The notes: a model not told the origin generated them from the sequence alone. Counted from the first letter of the stretch, positions 46,025-56,069 are shown. The stretch is DNA of 64,000 bases from Oscillibacter hominis (GCF_014334055.1 NZ_CP060490.1:1116001-1180000), one strand, 5' to 3'. A program made the numbers and translations.

Positions 46025-46957
46025 ATGAGTGAACAAGGAGTGAAGGTTTCCGAGGCAGTCAGTATTTTTGGGTTGGAGATTCTCAACCGTGGTAAAGATT
46101 ATGATACCGCTCTGCTGACGATTACGGATGTGAACCGGCCCGGGCTGCAGTTTCTGGGCTCGTTTGACTATTTTGATCCCCGGCGCCTGCAGATCATCGG
46201 CAAGGCGGAGATCACCTATCTTGGCGGACTGAGCAGCAAAAGGCGCCAGGAGTCCTATGACAACATCTTCCAGTATGACATTCCGGCCCTCGTCATCGCA
46301 AGGGGGCTCGAATGCTCCGAAGAGTGCCTGAACAGCGCCAGGCGCTTTGAGCGGACACTATTGCGCACCGATGAGACCACCGTGGAGTTCACCAGCCACA
46401 TGATCGAATATCTGAACCACAAGCTGGCCCCCACGGTGACGCGCCACGGCGTGCTGATGGATGTCTACGGTGAGGGCGTGCTGCTGTTGGGAGAGTCCGG
46501 CATCGGCAAGAGTGAGACGGCCATTGAACTGGTGATGCGCGGGCACCGGCTGGTGTCCGACGACGCGGTGGAGATCCGCCAAATCTCCGACTATCTCGTG
46601 GGCACGGCCCCGGAGCTGATCCGCCATTATGTGGAGCTGAGGGGGATCGGCGTCATCGATGTGCGTCAGCTTTTCGGCATGCGTGCCATCAAAACCGATG
46701 CCCAGATCGACCTGGTGGTCCAGATGGAGCAGTGGGACGAGGATAAATTTTACGACCGGTTGGGCATTGAAACCCATTTTATGACTATTATGGATGTGAA
46801 GGTGCCCTGCGTGACCATGCCGGTCCGCCCGGGCCGGAACCTGGCCAGCATTGTGGAGGTGGCGGCCCTGAACAACCGCCACCACCGCTATGGCTTCAAT
46901 GCCGCCGAGGAACTGTCCCGGCGCATTGACAAGCACGTGGATAAGGGGAAGAAGTAA
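46025..46957 (+). CDS. hprK: HPr kinase/phosphorylase
   Basis: Sensor of carbon status that phosphorylates or dephosphorylates HPr on serine, setting carbon catabolite control. P-loop GESGIGKS at residues 156-163, preceded by the conserved His141, and followed by LVSDDAVEI and the signature ELRGIGVIDVRQLFG (204-218). Length 310 aa is normal. It heads a run of hprK-glk-murB-rapZ-yvcK-whiA that joins carbon control with wall synthesis. The ribosome site is 12 bases from the ATG, so translation may be modest. Confidence 0.96.
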   Translation: MSEQGVKVSEAVSIFGLEILNRGKDYDTALLTITDVNRPGLQFLGSFDYFDPRRLQIIGKAEITYLGGLSSKRRQESYDNIFQYDIPALVIARGLECSEECLNSARRFERTLLRTDETTVEFTSHMIEYLNHKLAPTVTRHGVLMDVYGEGVLLLGESGIGKSETAIELVMRGHRLVSDDAVEIRQISDYLVGTAPELIRHYVELRGIGVIDVRQLFGMRAIKTDAQIDLVVQMEQWDEDKFYDRLGIETHFMTIMDVKVPCVTMPVRPGRNLASIVEVAALNNRHHRYGFNAAEELSRRIDKHVDKGKK

Positions 46958-46959
46958 TC

Positions 46960-47895
46960 ATGTATCTTGGGATCGACATCGGCGGAACCAATTTGAAAGC
47001 AGGGCTGGTGGATGAGTCGGGAACCCTCCTGCGGACCCGGAAAGAGCCCCTGGGCCGTGTGTCGGACCCGGAGGAGCTTGCCGCCCGGCTGGCCGGCATG
47101 GCCCGGGCCGCAGCGGCGGAGGACCTGGCTCAGGTCCAGTCGGTGGGCATGGGCGTCCCCGGCGCTGTGGAGGGCGGCACCATTGTCTACACATGCAACA
47201 TCCCCATGAAGAACATCCCCATGGAGCGGATGTTCCGTTCACACCTGGACCTGCCGGTGCACCTTGGAAACGACGCGGACTGCGCCGCATTGGGGGAGTA
47301 TCACTGCGGCGCCGGGAAGGGCTGCCGCAGCCTGGTGGCCATTACGCTGGGGACGGGGATCGGCGGCGGCATGGTTTTTGACGGGAAAATTTACGAAGGC
47401 CTGGGCATGGCCGGCGAGGTGGGCCACATGGTGGTGGAGCCCGGCGGAGTCCCCTGTCCCTGCGGCCGGCGGGGCTGCTGGGAGCAGTATGCCTCCGCCA
47501 GCGGATTGAGGCGCATGACCTGGGAGGCCATGGAGGCCCACCCGGAGAGCCTCCTCTGGACGATCACCGGCGGGAAGTGGGAGCGGCTCAATGGCGGCAC
47601 GGCGTTTAAAGCGGCCAGACGGGGCGATGAGGCCGCCCGGGCCGTGTGCGGGACGTATATCCGCTACCTTGCCCAGGGGATCACCAATCTGGTCAATCTG
47701 CTCCACCCCGAGGTTTTGGCCATTGGCGGCGGCATCAGCAACGAGCGGGAGGAGTCCTTGCTCCGGCCGGTGCGGGAGATTGTGGACCGGGAGTGCTATG
47801 CCAGCCACGGCGGGCGGAAAACCCGGGTGGTCAAGGCGCTTCTTGGAAATGACGCCGGTGTGATCGGCGCGGCGTTTTTGGGACGCAGCCGCTGA
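46960..47895 (+). CDS. ROK-family glucokinase
   Basis: Phosphorylates glucose (or a related hexose) with ATP. ATP site IDIGGTNLKAGLV at the N-terminus; catalytic Asp in LGNDADCAALGE; GTGIGGG; and the ROK zinc motif with His156 and Cys166, Cys168, Cys173 (CPCGRRGCWEQ). Length 311 aa. ROK proteins include repressors, but no DNA-binding domain is present here. It starts two bases after hprK, which supports a sugar-kinase role. Confidence 0.9.
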   Translation: MYLGIDIGGTNLKAGLVDESGTLLRTRKEPLGRVSDPEELAARLAGMARAAAAEDLAQVQSVGMGVPGAVEGGTIVYTCNIPMKNIPMERMFRSHLDLPVHLGNDADCAALGEYHCGAGKGCRSLVAITLGTGIGGGMVFDGKIYEGLGMAGEVGHMVVEPGGVPCPCGRRGCWEQYASASGLRRMTWEAMEAHPESLLWTITGGKWERLNGGTAFKAARRGDEAARAVCGTYIRYLAQGITNLVNLLHPEVLAIGGGISNEREESLLRPVREIVDRECYASHGGRKTRVVKALLGNDAGVIGAAFLGRSR

Positions 47896-47917
47896 AAAAC
47901 AGCTTTTGGAGGAATAT

Positions 47918-48832
47918 ATGTTCTGGTACGAGTGCTTGGATGAAAAGGTAAAGGAGTATCTGCCGGATTTGAAGCTGGCCTGTGACGAGCCCATGAGCCG
48001 CCACACCTCCTTCCACATCGGAGGGCCGGCAAAGCGGATGGCTTTCCCGGCCAGCAGGGCCCAGGCGGTGCTGCTGGCCCATTTTGCCCGGGAGTGCGGC
48101 GCAAGGGCCCTGGTGCTGGGCAACGGCACCAACCTCCTGACGGCGGATGAGGGGCTGGACCTGCTGGCGATCAACCTCTCCCAGTCCCTTACGTCCATTC
48201 GCCGGACCGGGGAGTGCCTGATAGAGGCCGATGCGGGGGTGTCCCTTGCGAGACTTGCGGACTTTGCCAGGAAGGCCTCCCTCACCGGGCTGGAGTTCGC
48301 CCACGGTATTCCGGGCTCCCTGGGGGGAGGCGTGTGCATGAACGCCGGGGCCTACGGCGGTGAGATGTGTCAGGTGGTGGAGGAGGTCACGGCCCTTTTT
48401 CCCGACGGCGTGCGGACCTTAAGAGGCGACGAACTGAAGTTCGGCTACCGCCACAGCGTATTCTCCGATCAGTCCGACTCGGTGATCCTTTCGGCCCTGA
48501 TAAGGCTCCGGAGTGGAGAGGAACAGCAGATCAAGGCGCAGATGGAGGAGCTGTTGAGGCGGAGGAAGGCCAGCCAGCCCCTGGAGTATCCCAGCGCAGG
48601 CAGCACCTTCAAACGACCTGCCGGACATTACGCCGGTACGCTGATCGACCAATGCGGACTGAAGGGCCGTACAGTGGGCGGCGCCCAGGTGTCTGAAAAA
48701 CACGCCGGATTCATCATCAACCGGGGCGGGGCCACCTTCGCCGACGTGACAGAACTGATCCGGCTGGTACAGGAGACGGTGCTCCGGGAGAGCGGCGTGC
48801 AGCTGGAGCCGGAAGTGCGGATCATCCGCTGA
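47918..48832 (+). CDS. murB: UDP-N-acetylenolpyruvoylglucosamine reductase
   Basis: FAD enzyme that makes UDP-MurNAc for peptidoglycan. Type II form lacking the E. coli C-terminal loop. FAD segments GNGTNLLTADEG and GIPGSLGGGVCMNAGAYGGEM; catalytic Ser in SAGSTFKRP; final Glu in LEPEVRIIR. I use the ATG at 47918 with GGAGG five bases upstream. Length 304 aa. Confidence 0.95.
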   Translation: MFWYECLDEKVKEYLPDLKLACDEPMSRHTSFHIGGPAKRMAFPASRAQAVLLAHFARECGARALVLGNGTNLLTADEGLDLLAINLSQSLTSIRRTGECLIEADAGVSLARLADFARKASLTGLEFAHGIPGSLGGGVCMNAGAYGGEMCQVVEEVTALFPDGVRTLRGDELKFGYRHSVFSDQSDSVILSALIRLRSGEEQQIKAQMEELLRRRKASQPLEYPSAGSTFKRPAGHYAGTLIDQCGLKGRTVGGAQVSEKHAGFIINRGGATFADVTELIRLVQETVLRESGVQLEPEVRIIR

Positions 48833-48845
48833 AAGAAGTGAAACC

Positions 48846-49706
48846 ATGGAAATTGTAATCATCACCGGACTCTCCGGAGCGGGGAAGAGCAAGGCCGCCT
48901 CCTTTTTGGAGGACATGGGCTTTTATATTGTGGACAATATGCCCGCGGCCATGATTTTAAAGTTTGCGGAGTTCTGCATCACAAGCAATGGGCGCTACGA
49001 CCGGGTGGCGCTGGTGTACGATGTGCGCACCAGCTCCAACTTCAGCGAGCTGTTCGACGTGCTGGACCAATTGCAGAAGATGAAGTGCACCTGCCATACG
49101 CTCTTTTTGGAGGCCGCGCCGGAAATCCTCATCCAGCGCTATAAGGAGTCCCGCCGCCTCCACCCGCTCATGAGCGGAGGGACCAGCCTGGAGGAGGTCG
49201 TCGGCCGGGAGCGGGAGCTTTTGCAGCCGGTGCGGGAGCGCGCGGACTACCTCATCGACACCAGCAACCTCTCCACGGGGAAGCTGCGGGGAGAGCTGCT
49301 TCACCTGTTTGACACACAGGGCCGCAAGGGCGGCATGTCGGTCAATGTGATCTCCTTTGGGTATAAATACGGCATCCCCATGGAGGCGGACCTGGTGATG
49401 GATGTGCGCTTCCTGCCCAACCCCTTTTACGTGGAATCGCTGCGCCACAAAACCGGCCTGGACCAGGATGTCTACGACTATGTCTTTTCGTTCGAGCAGA
49501 CCGGAGAGCTGATGAAGCACCTGGAGGAACTGATTTCCTTTGCCCTGCCGCTTTACGCGGAGGAGGGGAAGACCGTGCTGGTGATCGCCATCGGGTGCAC
49601 AGGCGGCCATCACCGCTCTGTGGCGGTGGCCAGGACGCTGGCGGAGTATATCGGGAGGCTGGGCTATCAGGTCAGCGAAAACCACAGGGACATGACCCGA
49701 GGCTAA
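48846..49706 (+). CDS. rapZ: RNase adapter / nucleotide-binding protein RapZ (YvcJ)
   Basis: P-loop protein with Walker A GLSGAGKS (residues 8-15) and the family's C-terminal RapZ domain, which contains GCTGGHHRSVAVARTLAEYI. In enterobacteria it controls GlmS through small RNA decay; in Firmicutes it is linked to competence and binds GTP/ATP, with a less clear role. Cluster rapZ-yvcK-whiA is conserved. Length 286 aa. Confidence 0.94.
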   Translation: MEIVIITGLSGAGKSKAASFLEDMGFYIVDNMPAAMILKFAEFCITSNGRYDRVALVYDVRTSSNFSELFDVLDQLQKMKCTCHTLFLEAAPEILIQRYKESRRLHPLMSGGTSLEEVVGRERELLQPVRERADYLIDTSNLSTGKLRGELLHLFDTQGRKGGMSVNVISFGYKYGIPMEADLVMDVRFLPNPFYVESLRHKTGLDQDVYDYVFSFEQTGELMKHLEELISFALPLYAEEGKTVLVIAIGCTGGHHRSVAVARTLAEYIGRLGYQVSENHRDMTRG

Positions 49707-49718
49707 AGGAGCAGGGAA

Positions 49719-50786
49719 GTGGGAAATCGAACGACGGATTATCGGCTGCCCCGCATCCATGGTCCCCGGGTCGTCGCCATCGGCGGCGGGCACGGGCTGT
49801 CCACCATGCTGCGGGGCCTGAAAGCCTATACGGAAAACCTGACGGCCATCGTCACGGTGGCCGACGACGGGGGCGGCTCCGGCAGGCTCCGGGAGGACTT
49901 GGGCATGCCCCCTCCGGGGGACATCCGCAACTGCCTGGAGGCGTTGGCCAACACGGAGCCGCTGATGGCGGAGCTGATGCACTACCGCTTTCCGGACGGG
50001 CAGTTGGCCGGCCAGAGTTTTGGAAACCTTTTTCTGGCCGCACTCAACGGGATATCTCCCTCCTTTGACATGGCGGTGAGCCGTATGAGCGAGGTGCTGG
50101 CCATCACCGGGCGGGTGCTTCCTGTGACCAACGCAGATGTGAAGTTAGAGGCAGAATTTGAAAACGGCGCCCGTGTGGTGGGCGAGTCCAAAATCTGCGA
50201 TTTCAAGAAGTCCCAGGACTGCCGCATCGCCCAGGTGCGGCTCCTGCCGGAGCGTCCGGCAGCGCTCCCCATGGCGATCGCTGCCATACGGGAGGCGGAC
50301 ATGATCCTGTTGGGGCCGGGAAGCTTATACACCAGCATCATCCCGAACCTTCTGGTGGAGGGAATTGTCCAGGCCATACAGGATTCCGACGCCCTGAAAA
50401 TCTATGTCTGCAACGTGATGACACAGGATGGGGAGACGGAGGGCTATACGGTTTCCGATCACATCCGGGCCATTTTCCAGCACTCCGTCCAGGGGCTTTT
50501 CGACATCTGCCTGACCAATTCCTCCCCCATCCCCAAGGGTGTGGCGGCCCGCTACGCTTTGGAGGGGGCGCAGCCCATCTGCTGCGACCGGGAGGCGTGC
50601 CGTAAGCTGGGGGTGGAGGCGGTGAACCGGCCGGTCTCCACCGTGGAGAACGGCTTTGTGCGCCACAGCCCCGGGCACCTGGCGCGGGAGCTGATCCTAC
50701 TCCACGCGGAGCGCAGCGTGCGAATCGCCGGAAAGCGGTTTGACTTTACAGATGATACATACCGGCTGGAGATCGAGAAGCGGTAA
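49719..50786 (+). CDS. yvcK: Gluconeogenesis factor YvcK (CofD-like)
   Basis: CofD/UPF0052-family protein that in Bacillus and Listeria binds UDP-sugars and is needed for growth on gluconeogenic carbon and for wall homeostasis. N-terminal VVAIGGGHGLSTMLRGLKAYTENLTAIVTVADDGGGSGRLREDLG is diagnostic. GTG start (49719) with GGAG upstream. Length 355 aa. Between rapZ and whiA, as in most Firmicutes. Confidence 0.94.
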   Translation: MGNRTTDYRLPRIHGPRVVAIGGGHGLSTMLRGLKAYTENLTAIVTVADDGGGSGRLREDLGMPPPGDIRNCLEALANTEPLMAELMHYRFPDGQLAGQSFGNLFLAALNGISPSFDMAVSRMSEVLAITGRVLPVTNADVKLEAEFENGARVVGESKICDFKKSQDCRIAQVRLLPERPAALPMAIAAIREADMILLGPGSLYTSIIPNLLVEGIVQAIQDSDALKIYVCNVMTQDGETEGYTVSDHIRAIFQHSVQGLFDICLTNSSPIPKGVAARYALEGAQPICCDREACRKLGVEAVNRPVSTVENGFVRHSPGHLARELILLHAERSVRIAGKRFDFTDDTYRLEIEKR

Positions 50787-50796
50787 GGAGGCATGG

Positions 50797-51696
50797 ATGT
50801 CATTTTCCTATGATGCAAAATTGGAGCTGTGCAGGCTGGCGGTGCAAAAGCTCTGCTGCGCCCGGGCGGAGGCATACGGGATTTTGCTCTACTGCAACAC
50901 TTTCAGCACCACGGAGGTGCGGATCATCACAGAGAACAGTGAGTTTGCCCAGCGGCTCCCAAAACTCTTTCACCGGGCCTTCGGCCTGCGCTTTGACCGC
51001 CTTCCGGAGGCGGAGCAGGAGGGAAAGCTGATCTTCCAGATTACGGACCGGAAAAAGCTCCGCCACATCGTCAACCTCTTGGGGTACAGCCCGGAGCAGA
51101 ACCTGGTGCTCCACGTGAATTTCGGCCTGCTGGAGGAGGAGTGCTGCCGGGCGTCCTTCCTCCGCGGCGTCTTCCTGGCCGGCGGCAGCTCCACCGATCC
51201 CCAAAAGCGCTACCATCTGGAGCTGGCCACCTCCCACCAGCAGGCGGGCCGGGAGCTGGAGTCGCTGCTGATGGATATGGGCTTCCAGCCTAAAAGCGTC
51301 CAGCGGAACGGCTACCATGTGACCTATTTCAAGCAGAGCGAGCACATTGAGGACTTTCTCACCCTGATTGGCGCCCCGGTGGCGGCCATGGCGGTGATGT
51401 CGGCCAAGGTGGAAAAGGACCTGCGCAACAGCATTAACCGCCGGCTCAACTGCGACACCGCCAATTTGGACAAGGCGGTGGACGCGGCCCAGGAGCAGTT
51501 GGAGGCCATCCGGAAGCTGATGGGCGTGGGGCTGATGGAGCAGCTGCCGGACAAGCTCCAGATGACGGCTGCAGCGCGGCTGGAAAACCCGGAGCTGACG
51601 CTCAGCGAGCTGGCGGAGACCTTTGAGCCGCCTATCACAAAATCCTGCCTGAACCACCGGCTGCGCAAGATTCAGCAGCTTGCTAAGGAGCTGTAG
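50797..51696 (+). CDS. whiA: DNA-binding protein WhiA
   Basis: Homologue of the sporulation regulator of Streptomyces; in Firmicutes it affects division and chromosome segregation. The N-terminal LAGLIDADG-like domain contains FLRGVFLAGGSSTDPQKRYHLE, and the C-terminal helix-turn-helix contains LTLSELAETFEPPITKSCLNHRLRKI. The ATG at 50797 follows AAGGAGG. Length 299 aa. Confidence 0.95.
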   Translation: MSFSYDAKLELCRLAVQKLCCARAEAYGILLYCNTFSTTEVRIITENSEFAQRLPKLFHRAFGLRFDRLPEAEQEGKLIFQITDRKKLRHIVNLLGYSPEQNLVLHVNFGLLEEECCRASFLRGVFLAGGSSTDPQKRYHLELATSHQQAGRELESLLMDMGFQPKSVQRNGYHVTYFKQSEHIEDFLTLIGAPVAAMAVMSAKVEKDLRNSINRRLNCDTANLDKAVDAAQEQLEAIRKLMGVGLMEQLPDKLQMTAAARLENPELTLSELAETFEPPITKSCLNHRLRKIQQLAKEL

Positions 51697-51727
51697 GCGG
51701 CGGGAATGTATAGAAAGGAGCGGGACC

Positions 51728-52144
51728 ATGGCAACAAATCGCGCGGAACTTGCACTGGCCTATCACCAGAGGGGATATAACTGTGCCCAGAGTGTGCTGG
51801 CCTCGTTTGGGGACAAGACCGGCCTTTCAGAGCGGGAGGCCCTTGCCGTCGCCTCAGGGTTTGGAAAAGGGATCGGCAGCGGGGAAGAACTGTGCGGTGC
51901 CTTCGGCGGCGCGGTGATGGTGCTTGGCCTCATGGAATATCATCCGGGCCAGGATCCGTCTGAGGAAAAAAAGCGGATGTACCAGCAGACCTGCGAGCTG
52001 AAGGAGCGGTTCCGCCGGCGCTTCGGCATGCTGCGCTGCAACGAGCTTTTGGCGGCCGGCAAAGGGCCGGGGCGGCCCTGCGGCGCGCTGATCGAAGCTG
52101 CTGTGGTGATCACGGAAGAATACATAATGGAGAGTACGCTATGA
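51728..52144 (+). CDS. C-GCAxxG-C-C family protein
   Basis: Small cysteine-motif protein of 138 residues. It shows the family pattern: a Cys in YNCAQSVLASFGD, then ELCGAFGGAVMVLGL, a later Cys in LRCNELL, and PCGALIEAA. Such proteins are thought to bind a redox or metal centre, but no function is proven. The ATG at 51728 follows AAAGGAG. Its stop overlaps the next start (ATGA). Confidence 0.85.
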   Translation: MATNRAELALAYHQRGYNCAQSVLASFGDKTGLSEREALAVASGFGKGIGSGEELCGAFGGAVMVLGLMEYHPGQDPSEEKKRMYQQTCELKERFRRRFGMLRCNELLAAGKGPGRPCGALIEAAVVITEEYIMESTL

Positions 52145-52590
52145 CACAATTTGAATTGGAGAGCAGCCTGACGGCGGAGGAGATTGTCGGCCGGCTGAAA
52201 GAGAATGCAGGCGTTTGGAGCGAAAAAAAGCTGTGGACCACCCGGAAGTCCTATTATTTCCGCAGTCGCAAAAACGGCCAGGTGGAGGTGGCCTATACGG
52301 GCAAGGTCTTCGGCGCCGTCTGTGCCAAGCTGCGGCTGACAAGGCGGGAAGCGGGCGGGACGGACGTTTCGGTGCGGGCCGGGATCGCTCCCACCACGCT
52401 GATCTGCTCGGTGCTTTTGCTGATCATCGCGCTGTGGCTTGCGGTCATGGACGTGAGGCTTTACGGCATCAGCGGCCTTGCACGGGACGTGCTCTATTTC
52501 CTGATCGCACTCCTGGGCATCCGTGAGGCGCTGCGCAACCGGAAAGAGGTCCCCGTGCTGGTGGAGTTCATTCAAAAAAATCTGGGCTGA
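52141..52590 (+). CDS. Hypothetical protein with two membrane helices
   Basis: Not recognised. The 149-residue product has a soluble N-terminal half (about 1-78) with basic, aromatic-rich stretches (KKLWTTRKSYYFRSRKNGQVE) and two hydrophobic helices (about 81-101 and 107-123), and ends in a short charged tail. It overlaps the C-GCAxxG-C-C gene by four bases and is eleven bases before dnaE, so it is co-translated with its neighbours. Confidence 0.75.
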   Translation: MTQFELESSLTAEEIVGRLKENAGVWSEKKLWTTRKSYYFRSRKNGQVEVAYTGKVFGAVCAKLRLTRREAGGTDVSVRAGIAPTTLICSVLLLIIALWLAVMDVRLYGISGLARDVLYFLIALLGIREALRNRKEVPVLVEFIQKNLG

Positions 52591-52601
52591 GGAGGCGGAG
52601 C

Positions 52602-55600
52602 ATGGCCTTTACCCATCTGCATGTGCATACGGAGTTCAGCCTTTTGGACGGCGCCTGCCGGATTCGGGACCTTCCGAAGCTGGTCAGGGAGCTGGGGCAG
52701 GAGGCCTGCGCCATCACGGACCACGGCGTCATGTACGGCGTGGTGGATTTTTACCGCGCCTGCAAGGCGGAGGGTGTCAAGCCCATCATCGGCTGCGAGG
52801 TCTATGTGACGCCGGAGGGGCGCACCCGGCTTCAAAAGCAGCACGAGTACGACGCAGAGAGCCGCCACCTGGTGCTGCTGTGCAAGGATGAGACCGGGTA
52901 CCGGAACCTGAGCTATATGGTCTCCATGGCTTTTGTGGAGGGGTTCTACGTCCGGCCGCGGATTGATCTGGAGCTGCTGCGGGAGCACCACGAGGGACTC
53001 ATCGCCCTCTCGGCCTGCCTTGCCGGCGAGATTCCCCGGCGGCTGAAAAACGGGGACTATGAGGGAGCAAAGCGCTATGCCCAGGAGATGTCGGAGCTCT
53101 TTGGGGAGGACAACTTCTACCTGGAGATGCAGGATCACGGCATCGCCGACCAGAAGCTTGTCAACCAGGGGATTCTGCGCATTCATCAGGAGACCGGCTT
53201 GCCCATTGTGGCCACCAACGACGCCCACTATCTGCGCAAGTCCGACGCCGCCAGCCACGATGTGCTGCTGTGCATCCAGACGGGCAAGACGGTGGAGGAT
53301 GCAAACAGGATGCGCTATGAGCCCCAAAACTTCTATCTGCGCTCCGAGGCGGAGATGGCGGAGCTCTTCCCCCGGGAGGCCATTGAAAATACGGAGAAGA
53401 TTGCCCGGCGGTGCAACGTGGAGTTCACCTTCGGAAAGTACCATCTGCCCGAGTTCCAGCTTCCGGAGGGCTATGACTCTTTCTCCTATATGAAAAAGCT
53501 CTGTGACGAGGGCTACCGCCGTCGCTACGGGGACGACAACAGCCATCGTCCGCAGCTGGAGTACGAGCAGGACATGATCGAGAAGATGGGCTTTACGGAC
53601 TATTTTCTCATTGTCTCCGACTTTGTGCGCTTTGCAAGGGAGGCTGGGATTCCGGTGGGCCCGGGCCGCGGAAGCGCCGCCGGATCCATGGTGTCCTACT
53701 GCCTCCACATCACGGATATCGATCCCATCCAATACGGGCTCTATTTTGAGCGCTTCCTCAACCCTGAGCGGGTCAGCATGCCGGATATCGACATGGACTT
53801 CGGAGATACCCGGCGGGGCGAGGTGGTGGACTATGTCCGCCAAAAGTATGGGGACGACCACGTGGCGCAGATCGTCACCTTCGGCACCATGGCCGCCCGG
53901 GGCGCCATCCGGGATGTGGGCCGGGTGCTGAACATGCCCTATGCGGAAGTAGACGTGGTGGCCAAGCAGGTGCCCGCCACGCTGCACATCACCCTGGACG
54001 AGGCGCTGCGCCTCTCCAAGCCGCTGTCCGACCTCTATGAGAGCGATGAGAAAATCCACCGGCTCATTGACATCGCCCGTTCCATCGAGGGGATGCCCCG
54101 CCACGCGTCCACACATGCCGCCGGCGTTGTCATCACAAAAATGCCGGTCTATGAGTATGTGCCCCTGGCCAAGAACGACGACGCGGTGGTCTGCCAGTAT
54201 GTCATGACCACGCTGGAGGAGCTTGGCCTTTTGAAGATGGACTTTTTGGGCCTGCGGAACCTGACGGTCCTGGATGACGCGGTGAAAATGCTCCAGCTCC
54301 ACCAGCCGGGTTTCCGCCTGGAGGACATCCCGGAGGACGATGCAGAGACCTTTGAGATGCTCTCCCGGGGCCAGACCTCCGGCGTGTTCCAGATGGAGTC
54401 CACCGGCATGACCGGCGTGTGCGTGGGGCTCAAGCCCCAGAACATCGAGGACATCACCGCCATCATCGCCCTCTACCGTCCGGGCCCAATGGACTCCATC
54501 CCCCGGTTCATCGCCAGCAAGCAGAACCCGCAGATGATCCGTTACCGGCACCCATCCCTGGAGCCGATCCTCTCCATCACATATGGCTGCATTGTGTACC
54601 AGGAGCAGGTGATTGAGATATTCCGCCGCTTGGGCGGCTACTCCCTGGGCCAGGCAGACATGGTGCGCCGCGCCATCTCCAAGAAAAAGGCGGAGCAGAT
54701 CAAGCGGGAAAAGGAGGCCTTCATCCACGGGGACGCAGAGCGGGGAATCTCAGGCTGTGTGAACAACGGCATCCCGGAGGAGACGGCGGAGGCCATCTAT
54801 CAGGAGATATACGACTTTGCCAACTACGCCTTCAACAAGGCCCACGCCGTGGCCTATGCGGTGGTGGCGTATCAGACCGCCTACTTCAAATGCCACTACA
54901 CCAAGGAGTACATGGCCGCGCTGCTCACCTCGGTTCTGGACAACTCAGATAAGGTTTCCGAGTACATCGCCGAGTGCAGGGACTGCGGCATCAAACTGCT
55001 GCCGCCGGACATCAACCGCTCCTGCGACCGCTTCACCGTGGAGGAGGAGGGAATCCGCTTCGGGCTGGTGGCCATCAAAAACATCGGCCGGGGCTTTATC
55101 CAGTCGGTGATGGAGGAGCGGGAGCGGGGGAGATTTACCTCCTTCCAGGATTTCTGCGAGCGGATGACCGGAAGCGATATGAACAAGCGGGCGGTGGAAA
55201 ACCTGATCCGCAGCGGCGCATTCTCCTCCCTGGGGGCCCGGCGCTCCCAGCTGATGGCGGTCTATGAGCGGGTTTTGGACGCCATCGCCAGCAGCCGACG
55301 CCAAAACCTGGAGGGCCAGCTGGACTTTTTCGGCAGCGCCTCCGAGCCCTCAGGGGCAGGGCACATCCAACTGCCGGATGTGCCGGAGTACACTGCTTCG
55401 GAACTGATGAGCATGGAGAAGGACAGCACGGGCCTCTACCTCTCCGGCCATCCCATGGACGACTACAGGGATCTGGCAAGAAAGTCCGGCGCCGTGTCCA
55501 TTGCCTCCATTTTGGAGGATTTTGCCCAGGAGACCGGCCCGGCCCGCTTTGCCGACGACCAGCGCGTCACCATCGCCGGCGTGGTGACCTCCAGCAAGAC

Positions 55601-56069
55601 CAAGACCACGAAAAACAACTCCCTGATGGCCTACGTGATGGTAGAGGACGACACGGCGTCAATGGAGCTTTTGTGCTTTTCCCGGGTGCTGGAAGCCTGC
55701 GGAAGCTATCTGAAGGAAAACCAGGTGGTGATCGTCAAAGGCCGGCTTTCCGTGCGGGATGAAAAATCGCCTCAGATCATGGCCGACTCCATTCAGCCCC
55801 TGCGGGAGGGGCTCCCGGAAGAGGCCCCGGCCGGCAGGACCGATGGGAAGGTCTTGGACGGCCAGGTGCTCTACCTCCGCTTCCCCGGCGCCCAGAGCCC
55901 GGAATTCGAGCACATGAAGCTGGTCTTCCAGATGTTTCCCGGCACTACGCCGGTGAAGATGCGTATGGCGGACACGGGCAAACTCTTTGGGACCAACTGC
56001 CTGCTGCACCGTGCGCTTTTGGAGGAGCTGCGGGAGACCATCGGCGGGGAGAACATCGTCATCAAGTAG
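52602..56069 (+). CDS. dnaE: DNA polymerase III subunit alpha (DnaE)
   Basis: Second replicative polymerase, which in Firmicutes extends primers before PolC takes over. N-terminal PHP domain (HLHVHTEFSLLDGACR), polymerase core with GPGRGSAAGSMVSY and catalytic aspartates in PDIDMDFGD (395-399) plus KMDFLGLRNL, then helix-hairpin-helix and an OB-fold (VTIAGVVTSSKTKTTK). A clamp-binding segment GQLDFFG is at about residue 906. Length is 1155 aa, at the long end and closer to the DnaE1 form. GGAGG precedes the ATG. Confidence 0.96.
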   Translation: MAFTHLHVHTEFSLLDGACRIRDLPKLVRELGQEACAITDHGVMYGVVDFYRACKAEGVKPIIGCEVYVTPEGRTRLQKQHEYDAESRHLVLLCKDETGYRNLSYMVSMAFVEGFYVRPRIDLELLREHHEGLIALSACLAGEIPRRLKNGDYEGAKRYAQEMSELFGEDNFYLEMQDHGIADQKLVNQGILRIHQETGLPIVATNDAHYLRKSDAASHDVLLCIQTGKTVEDANRMRYEPQNFYLRSEAEMAELFPREAIENTEKIARRCNVEFTFGKYHLPEFQLPEGYDSFSYMKKLCDEGYRRRYGDDNSHRPQLEYEQDMIEKMGFTDYFLIVSDFVRFAREAGIPVGPGRGSAAGSMVSYCLHITDIDPIQYGLYFERFLNPERVSMPDIDMDFGDTRRGEVVDYVRQKYGDDHVAQIVTFGTMAARGAIRDVGRVLNMPYAEVDVVAKQVPATLHITLDEALRLSKPLSDLYESDEKIHRLIDIARSIEGMPRHASTHAAGVVITKMPVYEYVPLAKNDDAVVCQYVMTTLEELGLLKMDFLGLRNLTVLDDAVKMLQLHQPGFRLEDIPEDDAETFEMLSRGQTSGVFQMESTGMTGVCVGLKPQNIEDITAIIALYRPGPMDSIPRFIASKQNPQMIRYRHPSLEPILSITYGCIVYQEQVIEIFRRLGGYSLGQADMVRRAISKKKAEQIKREKEAFIHGDAERGISGCVNNGIPEETAEAIYQEIYDFANYAFNKAHAVAYAVVAYQTAYFKCHYTKEYMAALLTSVLDNSDKVSEYIAECRDCGIKLLPPDINRSCDRFTVEEEGIRFGLVAIKNIGRGFIQSVMEERERGRFTSFQDFCERMTGSDMNKRAVENLIRSGAFSSLGARRSQLMAVYERVLDAIASSRRQNLEGQLDFFGSASEPSGAGHIQLPDVPEYTASELMSMEKDSTGLYLSGHPMDDYRDLARKSGAVSIASILEDFAQETGPARFADDQRVTIAGVVTSSKTKTTKNNSLMAYVMVEDDTASMELLCFSRVLEACGSYLKENQVVIVKGRLSVRDEKSPQIMADSIQPLREGLPEEAPAGRTDGKVLDGQVLYLRFPGAQSPEFEHMKLVFQMFPGTTPVKMRMADTGKLFGTNCLLHRALLEELRETIGGENIVIK

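Noticed and set aside
52572..54728. A 718-codon minus-strand frame
   Set aside because: Antisense to dnaE; same composition artefact.
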